Shown piece by piece: positions 12,855 to 24,162 of a stretch of DNA of 64,000 nucleotides. This stretch comes from Polyodon spathula (lineage: Eukaryota > Chordata > Actinopteri > Acipenseriformes > Polyodontidae). The notes under the pieces were generated by a model. It saw only the letters and a list, made by a program, of their open reading frames with translations. It did not search any database and had not been told where the DNA came from. The number at the start of each line of letters is the position of its first letter. The first letter of the stretch is position 1. Both the position numbers and the translations under genes were made by a program. The stretch lies in NCBI RefSeq assembly GCF_017654505.1, contig NC_054537.1:78840118-78904117 (forward strand), in the 5' to 3' direction.

Positions 12855-13180
12855 TGACATTTGTTAACCCGTTGCGGTCCTATGTCGGACCAGTTCAGAC
12901 ATTACAATTTTCCCTTTCCAGTCTGATGTCATCAGTACGACATCATCAAAAAGACGTAAAGCATTGGTCTGTAGTCGTTTTTTCTCTGAAAAAGCAGAGA
13001 AAACCTTTCAATGGCCGAGTGAGACCGATAGGTGCTGAATGAAGCTGAAAAAAAGGGGGAGGGGGGCACATCTGTACAATAGAGATAGCCCCTGCACCAC
13101 AGAGATAACATGGACACAAACAAAGGAGATAGCTGCATCCACATCCAAAGGAATGCGGCTACAGTGATCTCGTATAATGA
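12855..13180. repeat. Unclassified insertion inside the Ngaro element (piggyBac-like start?)
   Basis: Sequence between the recombinase and RNase H parts begins at TTAACCCGTTGCGGTCC. TTAA followed by CCCGTTGCGG looks like a piggyBac-type end, but no matching inverted end was found on the right. It encodes nothing recognisable. Confidence 0.3.
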
Positions 13181-13186
13181 TGAGGA

Positions 13187-13975
13187 CTAATCAGGTATAG
13201 GAATGGTGCTGAATTCTTCGGGCCATGGAGCAGAAAACCATTTTCCTGTGTAGTATCCTCCAAAGCCGAGAGAGGGAGCTGTATCTATGAACAGTTGAAT
13301 GTCTTTGGGCAGCAGGAGACAGATATCGTAAAATAATGTAATGCTGTTCCATTCTTTTAGTAGGAGCTCCCACAGGCGGAGTTCCTTTGGCAAAAAGGAT
13401 CCAGGAGTATGAAGGTAGGCGAGGAAAGCTCTACCTTGAGGAGTTATCGTCATTGCATTGTTTAAATGGCCTAGGAGGGACAGAAGATTACATTTGGTAG
13501 GAGGGGGGCGGACAGAAAAGTGGAAATAATAGATATAATACAATCTTTTTTTTTTCCCGGAGAGCAAGGCTGAAAAAGATTGGGAATCCAGGGTGAAGCC
13601 TAGAAACTCGATGGAAGTGAGAGGATCCAAGGTCTTTTCTGATGCTAGGAGGATGCTGATATTTGAAATTAACGATTTGAGGAACTTTATGTTCTGGGCA
13701 GGGGGAGCGCTGGGAAAGTCAATGAGAAAAAAAAAAAAATCATGCAGGAGATGCAGCAGAAAAAGAATGTGGTGGTAATTAAGGAGGATCCAGCACAGCG
13801 CTTCTGACAGGGTATTGGATATCTTGGGGCTGCTTCTGCAGCCGAACGTCAGATGAACAGAAATGTAAAATTTGGAGCACCACTGTACTCTGAAGAGGTG
13901 CCAGAGAGCAGGATCAATGGGCATGATTTTAAATGCATTTGATATATCGGCTTTAGCCAGCCTTGCATTTTTCAC
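13187..13975 (-). pseudogene. Ngaro reverse transcriptase-RNase H (open 262-aa remnant)
   Basis: An open frame read from 13975 to 13187. The N-terminal part has KADISNAFKIMPIDP (palm domain, first catalytic aspartate region) and LTFGCRSSPKI. The segment after LLHLLHDFFFFL, where a xxDD box should be, is altered (HDFFFFL instead of DDFL). IEFLGFTLDSQSF follows. The RNase H part contains DIQLFIDTAPSLGFGG. The N-terminus of the RT is missing and the catalytic box is damaged, so it is inactive. It converts element RNA to DNA in intact relatives. Confidence 0.75.
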
Positions 13976-14006
13976 AGCAATTTTAATTAAGGAGATGATG
14001 TGGTCG

Positions 14007-14282
14007 TTACTTACCTACTAATTGGGAATGGACTTTGGCGCAGTGGATGCAAATATGAAGTAAGTTACAGGCGGAATAGGAGCAGATTCCTACACTGAAC
14101 TTGTTACAAATCTGGCGACCACCAGAGTATGTAATATTGCAGCCCTGACCTTTTGATCTGGAGGGGATGACAAAATGAAGAGGATTGGGAGAGAGGGACA
14201 TGAGGGGATTGGGTGGAGGGTCGGTAAGGGAGCAGGAAATGATGGGGTGAGCGGTGGAACTGCATACAGAGCATGCTAGCAT
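14007..14282 (-). pseudogene. Ngaro gag-like CCCH zinc finger fragment
   Basis: The minus strand encodes ICNKFSVGICSYSACNLLHI followed by CIHCAKVH. The Cys-x7-8-Cys-x5-Cys-x3-His spacing and wording match the zinc finger at the end of Ngaro gag proteins. It sits just upstream of the RT region in the same orientation and ends at a stop before it. The N-terminal gag is not recognisable. Confidence 0.6.
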
Positions 14283-14290
14283 CCTCCGAT

Positions 14291-15982
14291 TACATTGTTG
14301 GAGACGAGCGGTGGCTTTGGCAGAGAAGGCTTTGTGGTATTAAAGAAATGTGAACCTCGGAATCTAACTGATAGGTCTAAAATGATCGACAAATAAGGAT
14401 GGTCAGGCTAGAACTCTCAAATGATGTCCCTGAAATGGCTGAAAGCTAGAATGAACTTGGAAATGGTGAGAACTTAGCCACATGGTTGCAGGACAAGCCA
14501 AAAAACAATGCTTTTTGACAACCTGTATTCGTGATAGAGATATGCCTGCATTACTACTTATTTCAAACAATCTATGTAGTTACACAGCACATATTATTTA
14601 TTACAGACTGGGATGTTGACAGTGTGTGTTTATGTGGTCTTTTTTATTATTATTATTTTTATTTTTTTTTTTTTTTATTTGGGGTCCAGGGCTGAGGTTC
14701 GTTATAGCCGAAGGTTCGTTGTAATGAAAGACATTATAACGAGGGTGTACTGTATATACAAAATGACCCCATGTCAGACACTTCGTCAACCTCTCTCTTT
14801 TCAATAAAAATGACAATGGATTAGTTTTTAATGATTAGAAAACAAATATACAGTTGCTGGACTTTTTAGTTGTGTATTATTAATAATAATGCAGTATAAA
14901 ATAGATCAATAGGACTATGAGCTTCTTTTTAAGGATAATATCGACACTATTAGACACTTCCATCATTTGCCGTCCTATATTTCCATATTATTGTCCTATT
15001 CATATGGGCTTGATACCAGCATGTGCAATGTAGGTAAGTAAATGCCCATGATTTTAATAAAAGAAAAAGATCTTAAAATCCCAAGACAAATGTAAGTCCT
15101 TGTCATGTCTGCTGAACTTCAGTGTGTCATACATTCTGTTTTTCCACAGTGTCTTTAATGTGCAAGTATCTTAAGATGCTTACAAACACAAATTACTGCA
15201 GACCAAAGACCTTGTCAAATATAGACATGGCTAGATTTGGACGTACTTAATTACAAATATATCTCAGCAATATATTTGGTATATTTAGGCTAAATATTGA
15301 CCAGAAATGATCAGGACCAAAGCCTCTACAATTGGATAAGTGCTTTTGTAAAATCAATTACAAGCAGCCCATAGACTTCAGAATGGGTTGATAACTGATG
15401 TTTGTATGAGGTACATGTGCTGCACCACTTGAACCGCCTGAAGCCTATTAGTCATGGTCCACAAAAAAGGGTGTTACAATAATTGATTCTCAAGGATACC
15501 AGAGCGTGAAGTCTTAGTCTTAGTCTTAGTCACAGTCTTAGTTTTTATCAGTGTTTGTGTCCACAGTTGTAGTTAAGCTTCTTGCAACTGCTAAATGTGC
15601 AAGGGTGGTCTCCTTGCTGGTCTTATCTCCTGAAATTATTCAATAAAAGATTCAGTTGGGTTAAGGTTAAGGAGTCTGGGAGGAGCTTGGAGATGCTTCA
15701 TATCCTTTTCAACGAATCACTCAGTGGCTGCCCTGACCTTGTGGATTAGTGCAGTGTCAACTTGGAATGCTCTCTCTGCTCAGGCACCTGGAGAAAGATG
15801 GTTTCCCATTCAGGGGAAGTACCAGTTCATGCTGTAGCTCTAGTTTTAAGGGGAACCATGACCTTACATGGACTATGACCTTACAAAATAAAGCAGCCAC
15901 AGACAATCAAAAAACAATATATCACACCCAACTCTGAATCCTGCAAATCCTAACTTTATTTGTACATGCTAAAACTCACTGT

Positions 15983-16024
<42 letters not shown>

Positions 16025-17840
16025 GTAAGGCCTTTTAGCAGCGACAATACAAACCAAGTACTGTAAGATCAGGCTGACGTGCCAGCCAAATTAAACTCAA
16101 TATAGGAACATTTGTTTATAGGGACGACTACAGTATAGGACTTTTTGTCATTCATTATAAAGTGAAAAGCTAGTGTTTGTACAGTGTACAGATGCATCTT
16201 TTTTTGGGCTATTGCACTGTAAAGATATGTCTTTTTTTGTCTTGTTTTACATTTTGAGAATTCTTCATAGGTAGCTGTCTTTTTGTGTTATGTCTGAAAT
16301 TACATGCTACTGTTCATGCCCTGTCCTTAAATTTTAAGGTTAGCTTTTTAGAATTCATTAACATAAGTTATTCCCATCCATCCCATTCTTGAACATGCTG
16401 AATATTGAACCATGCCCATGGGACCACTGCCTGACATATTCATTAACACTTTCCAGGGCTGCAGAAAGGCAATTCATTATTAATAATACAACCCTAAATA
16501 CTTAATAGTGTTTTTTTTGCAGTCATAAAGCACGTATTGTAATACAAATCCTAAAATGGCATTAGTTTGTAGCAACTATACAACACATGACTGACACTGT
16601 GTCTATAGAGGCCATTGAATCCCCGTGTATTTCCCATGTATATAAAGATGTCCATTGAGCCTAAAATGTCCCTTGCTAATTGTTTTGCATTAACAGGTTT
16701 CTTATGAATGAATTGGGCAAACATGTCAGTGTAATAAAAGCCCTATTAGCGATCTACACTATTTTTTGTCTCTTAGACGCCGAAGTTAAAAAATACAGGC
16801 ACACATTAAAAATAATGTGTACATAATGTACATAATGCTTATTAATCATAGCCACTAATTGGATTTTTTAATTAATGTTATCAAGCATTTTAATATACGG
16901 TACTCAAGCACATGCAACACAATGAGTACAGTCAGCGTTTGCTTAGAAAGTTAGGGCTGGTTCATACTTCTGTCACAGATGAATGCAATACATCAGGCAC
17001 AGACAGCTATAAAAGCTGTGCAGCTTCACTCCGACCATGCAGCAAATGTTCCGACCTTATGCGATTTCAGGTCGCGGGAGCAGGACAAAAGGCTGTACGA
17101 CTTTCCAAAAAAAGACGCAAGTCGCAAGTGTGGGGTTGACTTAATTCCGACCAGTCGCACAGGGTCAGAGACCATCGACTCCAAAGCACTAAAGGTGTAG
17201 GACATGAATGGGAAGTTTATGTTTTTTAAAACTTTCTGACAGTTCACTGGATAAATTGGCTGTTACTTCTCTGTCAGGTCCAGTAAGTATCACAGAATGC
17301 ATCTAGTCTGCTGTACCACCTCTGCTGTAAACATGCCTTCACTTCTCAAAATACACTAACAGGTCTTCTGCTACAGGTAGCAACAGAACAACAAAAAAAA
17401 CCTGTCAGTTTCGACAAAGTAGTTTTTTTTGTTAATTCAGGATCTCTGCAAGCCTGTGAATCGAGCTGCTTCATGTCAGTATGATACAGGATGGCCCACT
17501 TGAAAGTAGCCTTGTATGTATTTCAGTTAGATGTTGGCATATACTAATATAAAGGATTCCTGTACATGTCTGTGCTGCTCCATGAGGTGTTTATTTATAT
17601 ATTTATTTATTTGTACAGTGTAATACTTCTATTACTTACTGGTCTACTTTCTGTGAAAGAAATTGTGTGCGATCAATTTATTTTACACAGAACAGGATCA
17701 AAGTTCAGTGTTAGCTGTGTTAACTGTGTTAGCACGACTGATAAATGCATACAAATAAGTTAAATAAATTGGTCTTCCCCGTTCTGGTCATTGTGCCTTA
17801 CTTGATTGAAATTGCAGAGGTTACATCCAGCTCTTATTTT
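14291..17840. other. Intron sequence with low-complexity tracts and a possible MITE
   Basis: About 3.5 kb of AT-rich DNA. It has a T-rich tract at 14639-14680, followed by a motif with repeated GTTCGTTATAGCCG/GTTCGTTGTAAT (14697-14750) of a type common in animal repeats, a short (AGTCTT)n run near 15511-15545 and a pure T-run at 15986-16018. A GC-richer block at about 16940-17200 starts TTAGGGCTGGTTCATACTTC, resembling Harbinger-type MITE ends, but no second end was confirmed. No exon was seen. Confidence 0.45.
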
Positions 17841-17981
17841 ATGAAGCCCTGCAAGTAAAACCAAAATAATTCATATCAACCAAAGATTATACACAATTCT
17901 CACAGAACCTACTAAGAATTCCCCAGAGTACTTTGAACATTCTGCAGTTTGCATTTCATGTCACTTGCATATTAAGGGGAT
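17841..17981 (+). repeat. Left copy of a ~140-bp direct duplication flanking a Tc1 element
   Basis: This segment (core AATAATTCATATCAACCAAA to CACTTGCATATTAAGGGGAT) recurs at 19675-19814 in the same orientation about 1,834 bp away, with roughly 10-15% differences. The decayed Tc1 element at 18089-19505 lies between the copies. Confidence 0.85.
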
Positions 17982-18088
17982 TGAAAATAGCCTGCCATTC
18001 TTATAAACCTTTTCATCCACAGCAGGGTTACACAGTACAATGTACAATCAGTAGCTCTTAGGACATTTAGAAAGTCAGCAGTGTTATA

Positions 18089-19505
18089 CAGTGGCTCTCA
18101 AAAGTATTCACCCCCCCTTGGACTTTTCCATATTTTATTATGCTACAACATGGAATCAAAATGGATTTAATTAGGAGTTTTTGCCACTGATCAACACAAA
18201 AAAGTCCATATGTCAAAGTGAAAAATAAAATCTACAAATTGTTCTAAATTAATTACAAGTACAAATCAGAAAATAATTGATTGCATAAGTATTCATCCCC
18301 TTGAGTCAATATTTGGTAGAGGCACCTTTGGCAGCAATTACAGCCATGAGTCTATTTGGATAAGTCTCTACCAGCTTTGCACATCTGGACACTGCAATTT
18401 TTGCCGATTCTTCTTTGCAAAATTGCTCAAGCTCCGTCAAGTTGGATGGGGACCTTTGGTGAACAGCAATTTTTAACACTTTACACATATTCTCAATTGG
18501 ATTGAGGTCCAGGCTTTGACTGGGCCACTCCAGGACATTGACCTTTTTGTTTTTAAGTCACTCCAGTGTGGCTTTGGCTGTATGTTTGGGGTCATTGTTC
18601 TTCTGGAAGATTAATCTTCTCCCAAGTCCCAGGTCTCTTGCAGACTTCAGCAGGTTTTCCTTCAGGATTTCTCTGTACTTTGCTGCATCCATTTTGCCCT
18701 CTATCTACACAAGCTTTCCAGGCCCTGACGCAGAGAAGCATCCCAATAGCATGATGCTGCCACCACCATGCTTCACGGTGTTCTCAGGATGATGTGCTGT
18801 GTTAGGCTTGCGCCAAACATAGCACTTAGCATTGAGGCCAAAAAGTTCTATTTTGGTCTCATCAGACCATAGAATCTTCTTCCACTTGGTCTCAGAGTTT
18901 CCCACATGCCTTTTGGCAAACTCCAGCTGAGATTTTATTTGAGTTTTTTTTCAACAATGGCTTTCTTTTTGCCAGTCTCCCATAAAGGCCAATTTTATGA
19001 AGCACCCTCTATTGTTGCCATATGCACAGTGTCTCACAGCTCAACTGTGGAAGACTGTAACTGCTTTAGAGTTGCCATAGGCCTCTTGGTGGCCTCCCTG
19101 ACTAGTGCCTTTCTCGCCCGGATACTCAGTTTTTGAGGACGGCCTGTTCTAGACAGATTCACAGTTGTGCCAAATTCTCTCCATTTCTTAATAATGGACT
19201 TTACTGTGCTCTGGGGGATATTCAATGCTTTTGGAAATGTTCTTATATCTTACCCCTGATTGGTGCTTTTGAAGAACGTTATTCCAGATTTGCTTTGAAC
19301 TTTCCTTCGTCTTCATGATGTAGTTTTTGTTAGGAAATTTAGTAACCAACTATGGGACCTCCCAGAGACAGGTGTATTTAACCGGAAATCATGTAAAACA
19401 CCTTAATTGCACACATGTGGACTCCATTCAACTAATTATGTGACTTCTAAAGACAATTGGTTGCACCAGAGCTTATTTAGGTGTGTCATAGCAAAGGGGT
19501 ATGAC
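18089..19505 (-). mobile_element. Decayed Tc1/mariner element, near full length
   Basis: Starts CAGTGGCTCTCAAAAGTATT after TA at 18087-18088, like the end at 2786. The minus strand carries transposase pieces in several frames: an HTH region with INIPQSTV-type start (here MNIPQSTVKSIIKKW) and SRTGRPQKL near 19225-19034; [15 protein letters not shown], with the second catalytic aspartate, and [20 protein letters not shown] near 18905-18705; the C-terminus at 18488-18306. The frames are separated by indels and stops, so it is a pseudogene copy. The right inverted end is lost or eroded near 19495-19505. Confidence 0.85.
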
Positions 19506-19674
19506 ACACTAATAAAAAATTGCACCCATCTGATGCCTGGAGGTGCTGTTATCCCAGCTCACCATGTGTGGCAGTGAAGGCTGTAGGGGTGACGTCCGAC
19601 CAGGGAACTGAAACACTAACACATGTACTATGGGGCGAAACTGCTGCAGTAGTATATTTATTAAATTGTAAAAA

Positions 19675-19814
19675 CAAAACCCTTCAAATAAAATTGAAAT
19701 AATTCATATCAGCCAAAGATTATACACAATTCTCACAAAACCTACTAAGAATTCCCCAGGGTGCTTTGAAAATTCTGCAGTTTATATTTTACGTCACTTG
19801 CATATTAAGGGGAT
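19675..19814 (+). repeat. Right copy of the ~140-bp direct duplication
   Basis: The counterpart of 17841-17981. Similarity starts at about CCCTTCAAATAAAATTGAAA and ends at ATTAAGGGGAT. It is too long and too diverged to be an ordinary Tc1 target duplication, which is TA only. Confidence 0.85.
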
Positions 19815-21826
19815 ATGTATAAGTTGGCAATCTTGGATATATGTATATCACTCTCGCTCTTAACTCTTCTTTTTCTTCTCTCTCAATCTGAGCTGGAAGT
19901 TGATCTTTTATTCTGTGGCCAGAGCCTTAATTACCTATTAAACAATTACCTTATTACGGCTCCAGCCACATTCCCACGGGCCTTATCGGGATGGGGATTC
20001 AACCCCATCCACACTAGTTACACTTTATAAGACCGGCTTTTCGACAGTCTGAAATAATAAATAATAATGTCGTACGGCTTTCCTCCATCCGCACAAAAAT
20101 ACAATTTATATAATAATAACGATAATAATAATCGTTATTATAATAACAAAAACATCAGGCATAAATAAAATACACACAAGGGGTGGGCACCCCGTCACAC
20201 ACGCACATAGATTTATGGATTGATTCATCCCAGTAGTGCCTCCCATCTGAGCTGGAATTGTAAAAGTAGCATAAAAGTACAGCATATTTCCCAGTCATAT
20301 GCTACTGTTATTCAGTAGCACAGAACCCCCAGTGGTTCTGACATGTTAGTTCATTACTATAGCTTACCCCTCTACCCCAGAAGACATAATAAAAAAGCCC
20401 AAGAAAAGTTGTTGTTGCATGATACTTTAATTTAATCGGAAACCTCCTCTAGTCTACATATATAAATCGAGATTTATAAATGAAATGCGTTTAATCAGCA
20501 CTTTGTAAAACTCCCACGTACACCAGAAAACAGGGCGGTGAATACCAATGTGCAGTGTTTAAATGAGACAATTCAAAGAGAAAATAAGAGAAAGACCTAT
20601 GAGTGGATGCTTCAGATGAGAGGTGCTCAGAATATGTCAAGGACTTAAACATTTGTGATTTTTTTTTTTTTTTTTTAGAAGACAGTTTGATTCATAAGAC
20701 ATATGCATATTTAAGTATGTATAATTATTCAAGTATAGTTATACTTATTTAAGCATGTATAAAACTTACTTAAATAAAATGTTTAACATAAAAATAAGCA
20801 ATTCATGCAGTTTTACGTTTTCATTGTCCTTCACATTTAATATTTTAATTTCTGTGAGATAAAATCCTCAAATCCAATTCTCCAGTGTGCTATGTGACAC
20901 TTCTGAATGTGTTTCTCACTGATACATTTCAATGGCATGTTCTTTTTAAGCTATTGGTAGACCTGTTTTGTTTTTTAGCTACAGCGTTACAGTGTTCTTT
21001 TGTCAACGGCAGCTTGCAAACATGCATGCATGTGCAGCTGTGATTAATTTACAATTATGATGATAAATACTGTATCATGAAGATAAGTAAAATCCTGCAG
21101 AACACCTATTAGAGATTTGTGCACAGAAATGTGTACTAATAAATACTTCCACTTATTGTGTGCTGCTGCTGGTGGTCAGGCAGAAGAATATAAACCAAAG
21201 ATACAATACTTTATTAGTTATAATATGATATTATCACTGTAGGGTTTCATATTTCTCAGTAGGTAAAATTGATGGAGGCTTGAATGATGTTGATAAAAAA
21301 TAAACCTTTAGAAAGAATAAAAGACATGCCTGCTGTCGGCATGTGACTAGTAATCCAAAGTTCATTCTACTGTGTAGGGATTGGTTTAAAAAACCCGTCG
21401 CATTTCTCATGATAGTAGTCATATTATATTACAGTACACAGTATTTGTAGTTTGTACAATGCTGGAATGTATGATAATAACAGTTGTTTTGTTGGTGTCA
21501 TTTTTGGCTTTTTTTCATGACCATCTATTTATGTTGCCAATATATATACATTTTAGAATAATTGTATTACTGACTCTATTACTCAAACACTAAAGTCAAT
21601 TAATCAAGCAAAGTTATCAAGAATTCCCATTACATTTATGCACATTCATTATTGAACAATGATGAATAATAGATACATGCATTATATTAGAAGAACCTTA
21701 AAATATAGGACTGCAGTAAGTCTGATGCTTCTGGAATCACACAAACTTGACCATTCCTCAGTTTATTTTGTTATGTTTTAATGAACTGAGTATATTGTTC
21801 CCTGTGTGTTCTTTTTTTTTTTATAG
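19815..21826. other. Intron sequence before the Sushi2 exon
   Basis: AT-rich DNA with an (ATA/ATAATA)-rich imperfect palindrome near 20100-20150 and a T-run near 20661-20676. No other gene or clear transposon was seen. The last 20 bases are a T-rich tract ending TTATAG, the acceptor for 21827. Confidence 0.5.
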
Positions 21827-21914
21827 TGAATGAAGGAGGAATTAAACAGGCTTCAAATTCTTGCCCTGACCCTGGAGAACCAGAACATGGAAAAAGGATA
21901 GGATCTGACTTTAG
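21827..21914 (+). CDS. CSMD3: CSMD3-like exon: N-terminal half of Sushi/CCP domain 2
   Basis: An 88-nt exon, phase 1 in and phase 2 out, with a strong polypyrimidine tract and a GTAAAA donor. It reads (L)NEGGIKQASNSCPDPGEP then EHGKRIGSDF. CPDPGxPxxGKRxGSDF is the first cysteine and opening strand of the CSMD Sushi2 domain. The lead-in NEGGIK and the dipeptide KR point to CSMD3 rather than CSMD1 or CSMD2. The exon completes its first codon with the T left by the 6779-6856 exon. Confidence 0.9.
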
Positions 21915-23227
21915 GTAAAATAAAAATCAACCTGTCATTTCCATAACTTGTAAGCTTGAATACTAGAATATATTCTTCAGTTAATTTCTTCTGTTAAAGC
22001 TCTTATCTAAAAGAGTCACAGTGATCTAATGTTGTAATACGATAAAGTTCCCAACAAACCTATCTTTATAAACTGCCATTTTTAAAATTTATGTCCATGC
22101 ATAGTAGATGTGATATTATTGATCTAATTTGATCTAATTCAAATTATATTTAATTGCACAGTATTTTAATTCTGTAATACTAGTATTGATTGTTATTTTA
22201 TTTCTGCATTTTATTGTTTCTCTACTATATCACTAGATTTATCAGTTTATATTTTCTATTCTACTTTATTTTAACCAAGGTATTTTCCTCATTTTGCATT
22301 TGATTTTTGTGAATTTAATTCTGTAAAGCATTCTGTAAATGCATGAAAGGTGCTATAAAAATAAAATCAATTATTATTCTTATAAACAATAGTATAGTAT
22401 TGCATGCCCTGGTTCTGGAATCTGAGCTGTGGTCTTTTTTTAAAAGAAAACCCACAACAAGATTGATTGACCTTTACAAAACTAATGCTGGTGTAAGGTG
22501 AGGAATTATGACTGTATCGTCCAAAACAGGTGTTCACTGGTGCTAAAGTTACAGTTAGGGACCAATCGTTTTCTTTTGTATGAGCAATTATTAAGAACCT
22601 TTACAGCTAAATTATACATTTGGAGTTAATCCGGTGTGGGTTATGATTTCATATGAGTCAGTGTCTTGTTATGCATTAGCTGTCATCAATTACAAACTTC
22701 AAAAGCATGAATAATTCATACTGTCTTTCACAGTTACTGAAGTGTACTTTATCCATAAAATAAAATTATAATTGACTTTGTTTGATTTAAAGTTTGACAA
22801 CTGTTTTGGATTTAGTGTATGTAGTATGAGCAGGATGATGCTTCAGTATTAAATGGCACATTGCATTATTTATGGAAACGCAATAAAAACAAGAACAACA
22901 ACAACAACAACAAAATGTTTGAAGCCCTGTCCCAGAGGGTAGAGTTAAAAGAAAAAAACAACTTTGCATTTATAAATAAATAAAAAACAAACAAACTGAC
23001 TATAAGACTACTATGGCAAACCGGGTTGAGCTTGTCACATGCAGGACCTTCTTCACTTGTCTTTGTTTAAAATAAGAACACTTTGTTTAAAAGAACAGGG
23101 AAGGCTTGTATCTTATTTTAAGCATAAAACAAAATAAACAAAACAAAAACCTAACTAAATAAACATTTCAGTTCTAAACTATACCAGACAGCTAAGATGT
23201 TTACCGATCACAAAAAAAAATACACTT
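21915..23227. other. Intron sequence; nothing recognised
   Basis: AT-rich intron DNA. A short (CAA)n tract lies at 22893-22913. The poly-Cys/Phe open frame read from it on the minus strand is due to the repeat. Confidence 0.5.
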
Positions 23228-23692
23228 TTATAAATGAATATTACTTACAGGCAGAGCTTTTGCTCTGCCACATATACTCCCCTTGTGCAAAGCACACCTG
23301 GCCATTCTATGGCGACCTCCCCCCCTAGAGTCAGAAAAGTCTCTTTTGTAGTTCCTGCCCAGGAACAGAGGCAGAAATGGGTTTACGGGTGGCAGCCACG
23401 GTGTGAGGTCCTCCTTCAAAGACCACCCTGGAAGAGGCAAGGCTGGCTCCTCCAACCCTGCTGGTAGCAGTGAATGTGCTACTAGGTGAGCCGCTGGCAG
23501 CTGCAGTGTTGACAGTGGCCATGCTGGCTCCTCCAGCAAAGGAAATGATGTAAGAGGAAAGGCTGACAGCGGCACGGTTGGCTCCTCCAGCAGTGGTGGT
23601 GGCACTGGCAGTGGTAATGCTGTCCTCAGTAGTGGCACCACCAAAAATACAAAAACACACAGACACGTGCACTATTTACAGGCTCTGCCACA
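23228..23692 (-). mobile_element. Mini LTR element: shortened LTR start fused to repeat-coding interior
   Basis: On the minus strand, TGTGGCAGAGCCTGTAA at 23692 and TGTGGCAGAGC-AAAA-GCTCTGCC at 23272 are two copies of the same LTR start. Between them the minus strand encodes irregular repeats with LLEEPxxPLS in one frame (TVPLSAFPLTSFPLLEEP, AWPLS) and GGA-rich repeats in another. This resembles the interior arrays of the elements at 25597 and 34331. The left LTR has only about 45 bases before array sequence starts, so it is an internally deleted copy. The far end of the 3' LTR was not located. Confidence 0.5.
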
Positions 23693-24129
23693 ATTACTTT
23701 TTTGGGGAAAACTAAAGGAAGAAACCTTATTGTAGAGTTACGAAATGAAGGCAGACTTATACAGGTTTTTCAGGTTCTCGAATGCGGTTTATTAAGCCAA
23801 CACTTAACAGCTAAAATGTGTTGCTTTACCTGCCAGACTGTGACAAAATAATACAAGAAAAGAAAAAAAAAGTCCAAAGCACACTGTTTTGGCCATGTGC
23901 TACAGCCAACTAAATGCAGTCTCCGGTTTCTTCTTTGCGATCCCATGCATGCAGAACTTCCCTCTCTCAATCACTGGTGATTCTCCCGTCTCTGACATCC
24001 CTGAACGCGGTTGCAGCAGACATATGGTCATTGCATTACTATTAAAATGTCAGTCGATTAGGTAAGCGTAGGATAAATGTTTAACTAATAACATTTGATT
24101 AAATTTTCGTGTACTGAGAATCTAATCAA
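23693..24129. other. Intron sequence; nothing recognised
   Basis: No exon was seen. The sequence has LTR-like words (for example CCAGACTGTGACA near 23832) but no provable boundaries. Confidence 0.4.
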
Positions 24130-24162
24130 AGTTAGTAGAAGAACACCTACTGCCAATGTACC

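Larger units (their letters stand above)
11490..14290 (-). mobile_element. Ngaro-like tyrosine-recombinase retrotransposon, degenerate
   Basis: Read on the minus strand, the order is a gag-type CCCH zinc finger (14282-14007), reverse transcriptase plus RNase H (13975-13187), then tyrosine recombinase pieces (12404 to about 11850). This is the Ngaro order. Stops and frameshifts separate the parts and an unrelated segment lies at about 12855-13180. Outer ends were not defined exactly; no split direct repeats were identified. Confidence 0.7.
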
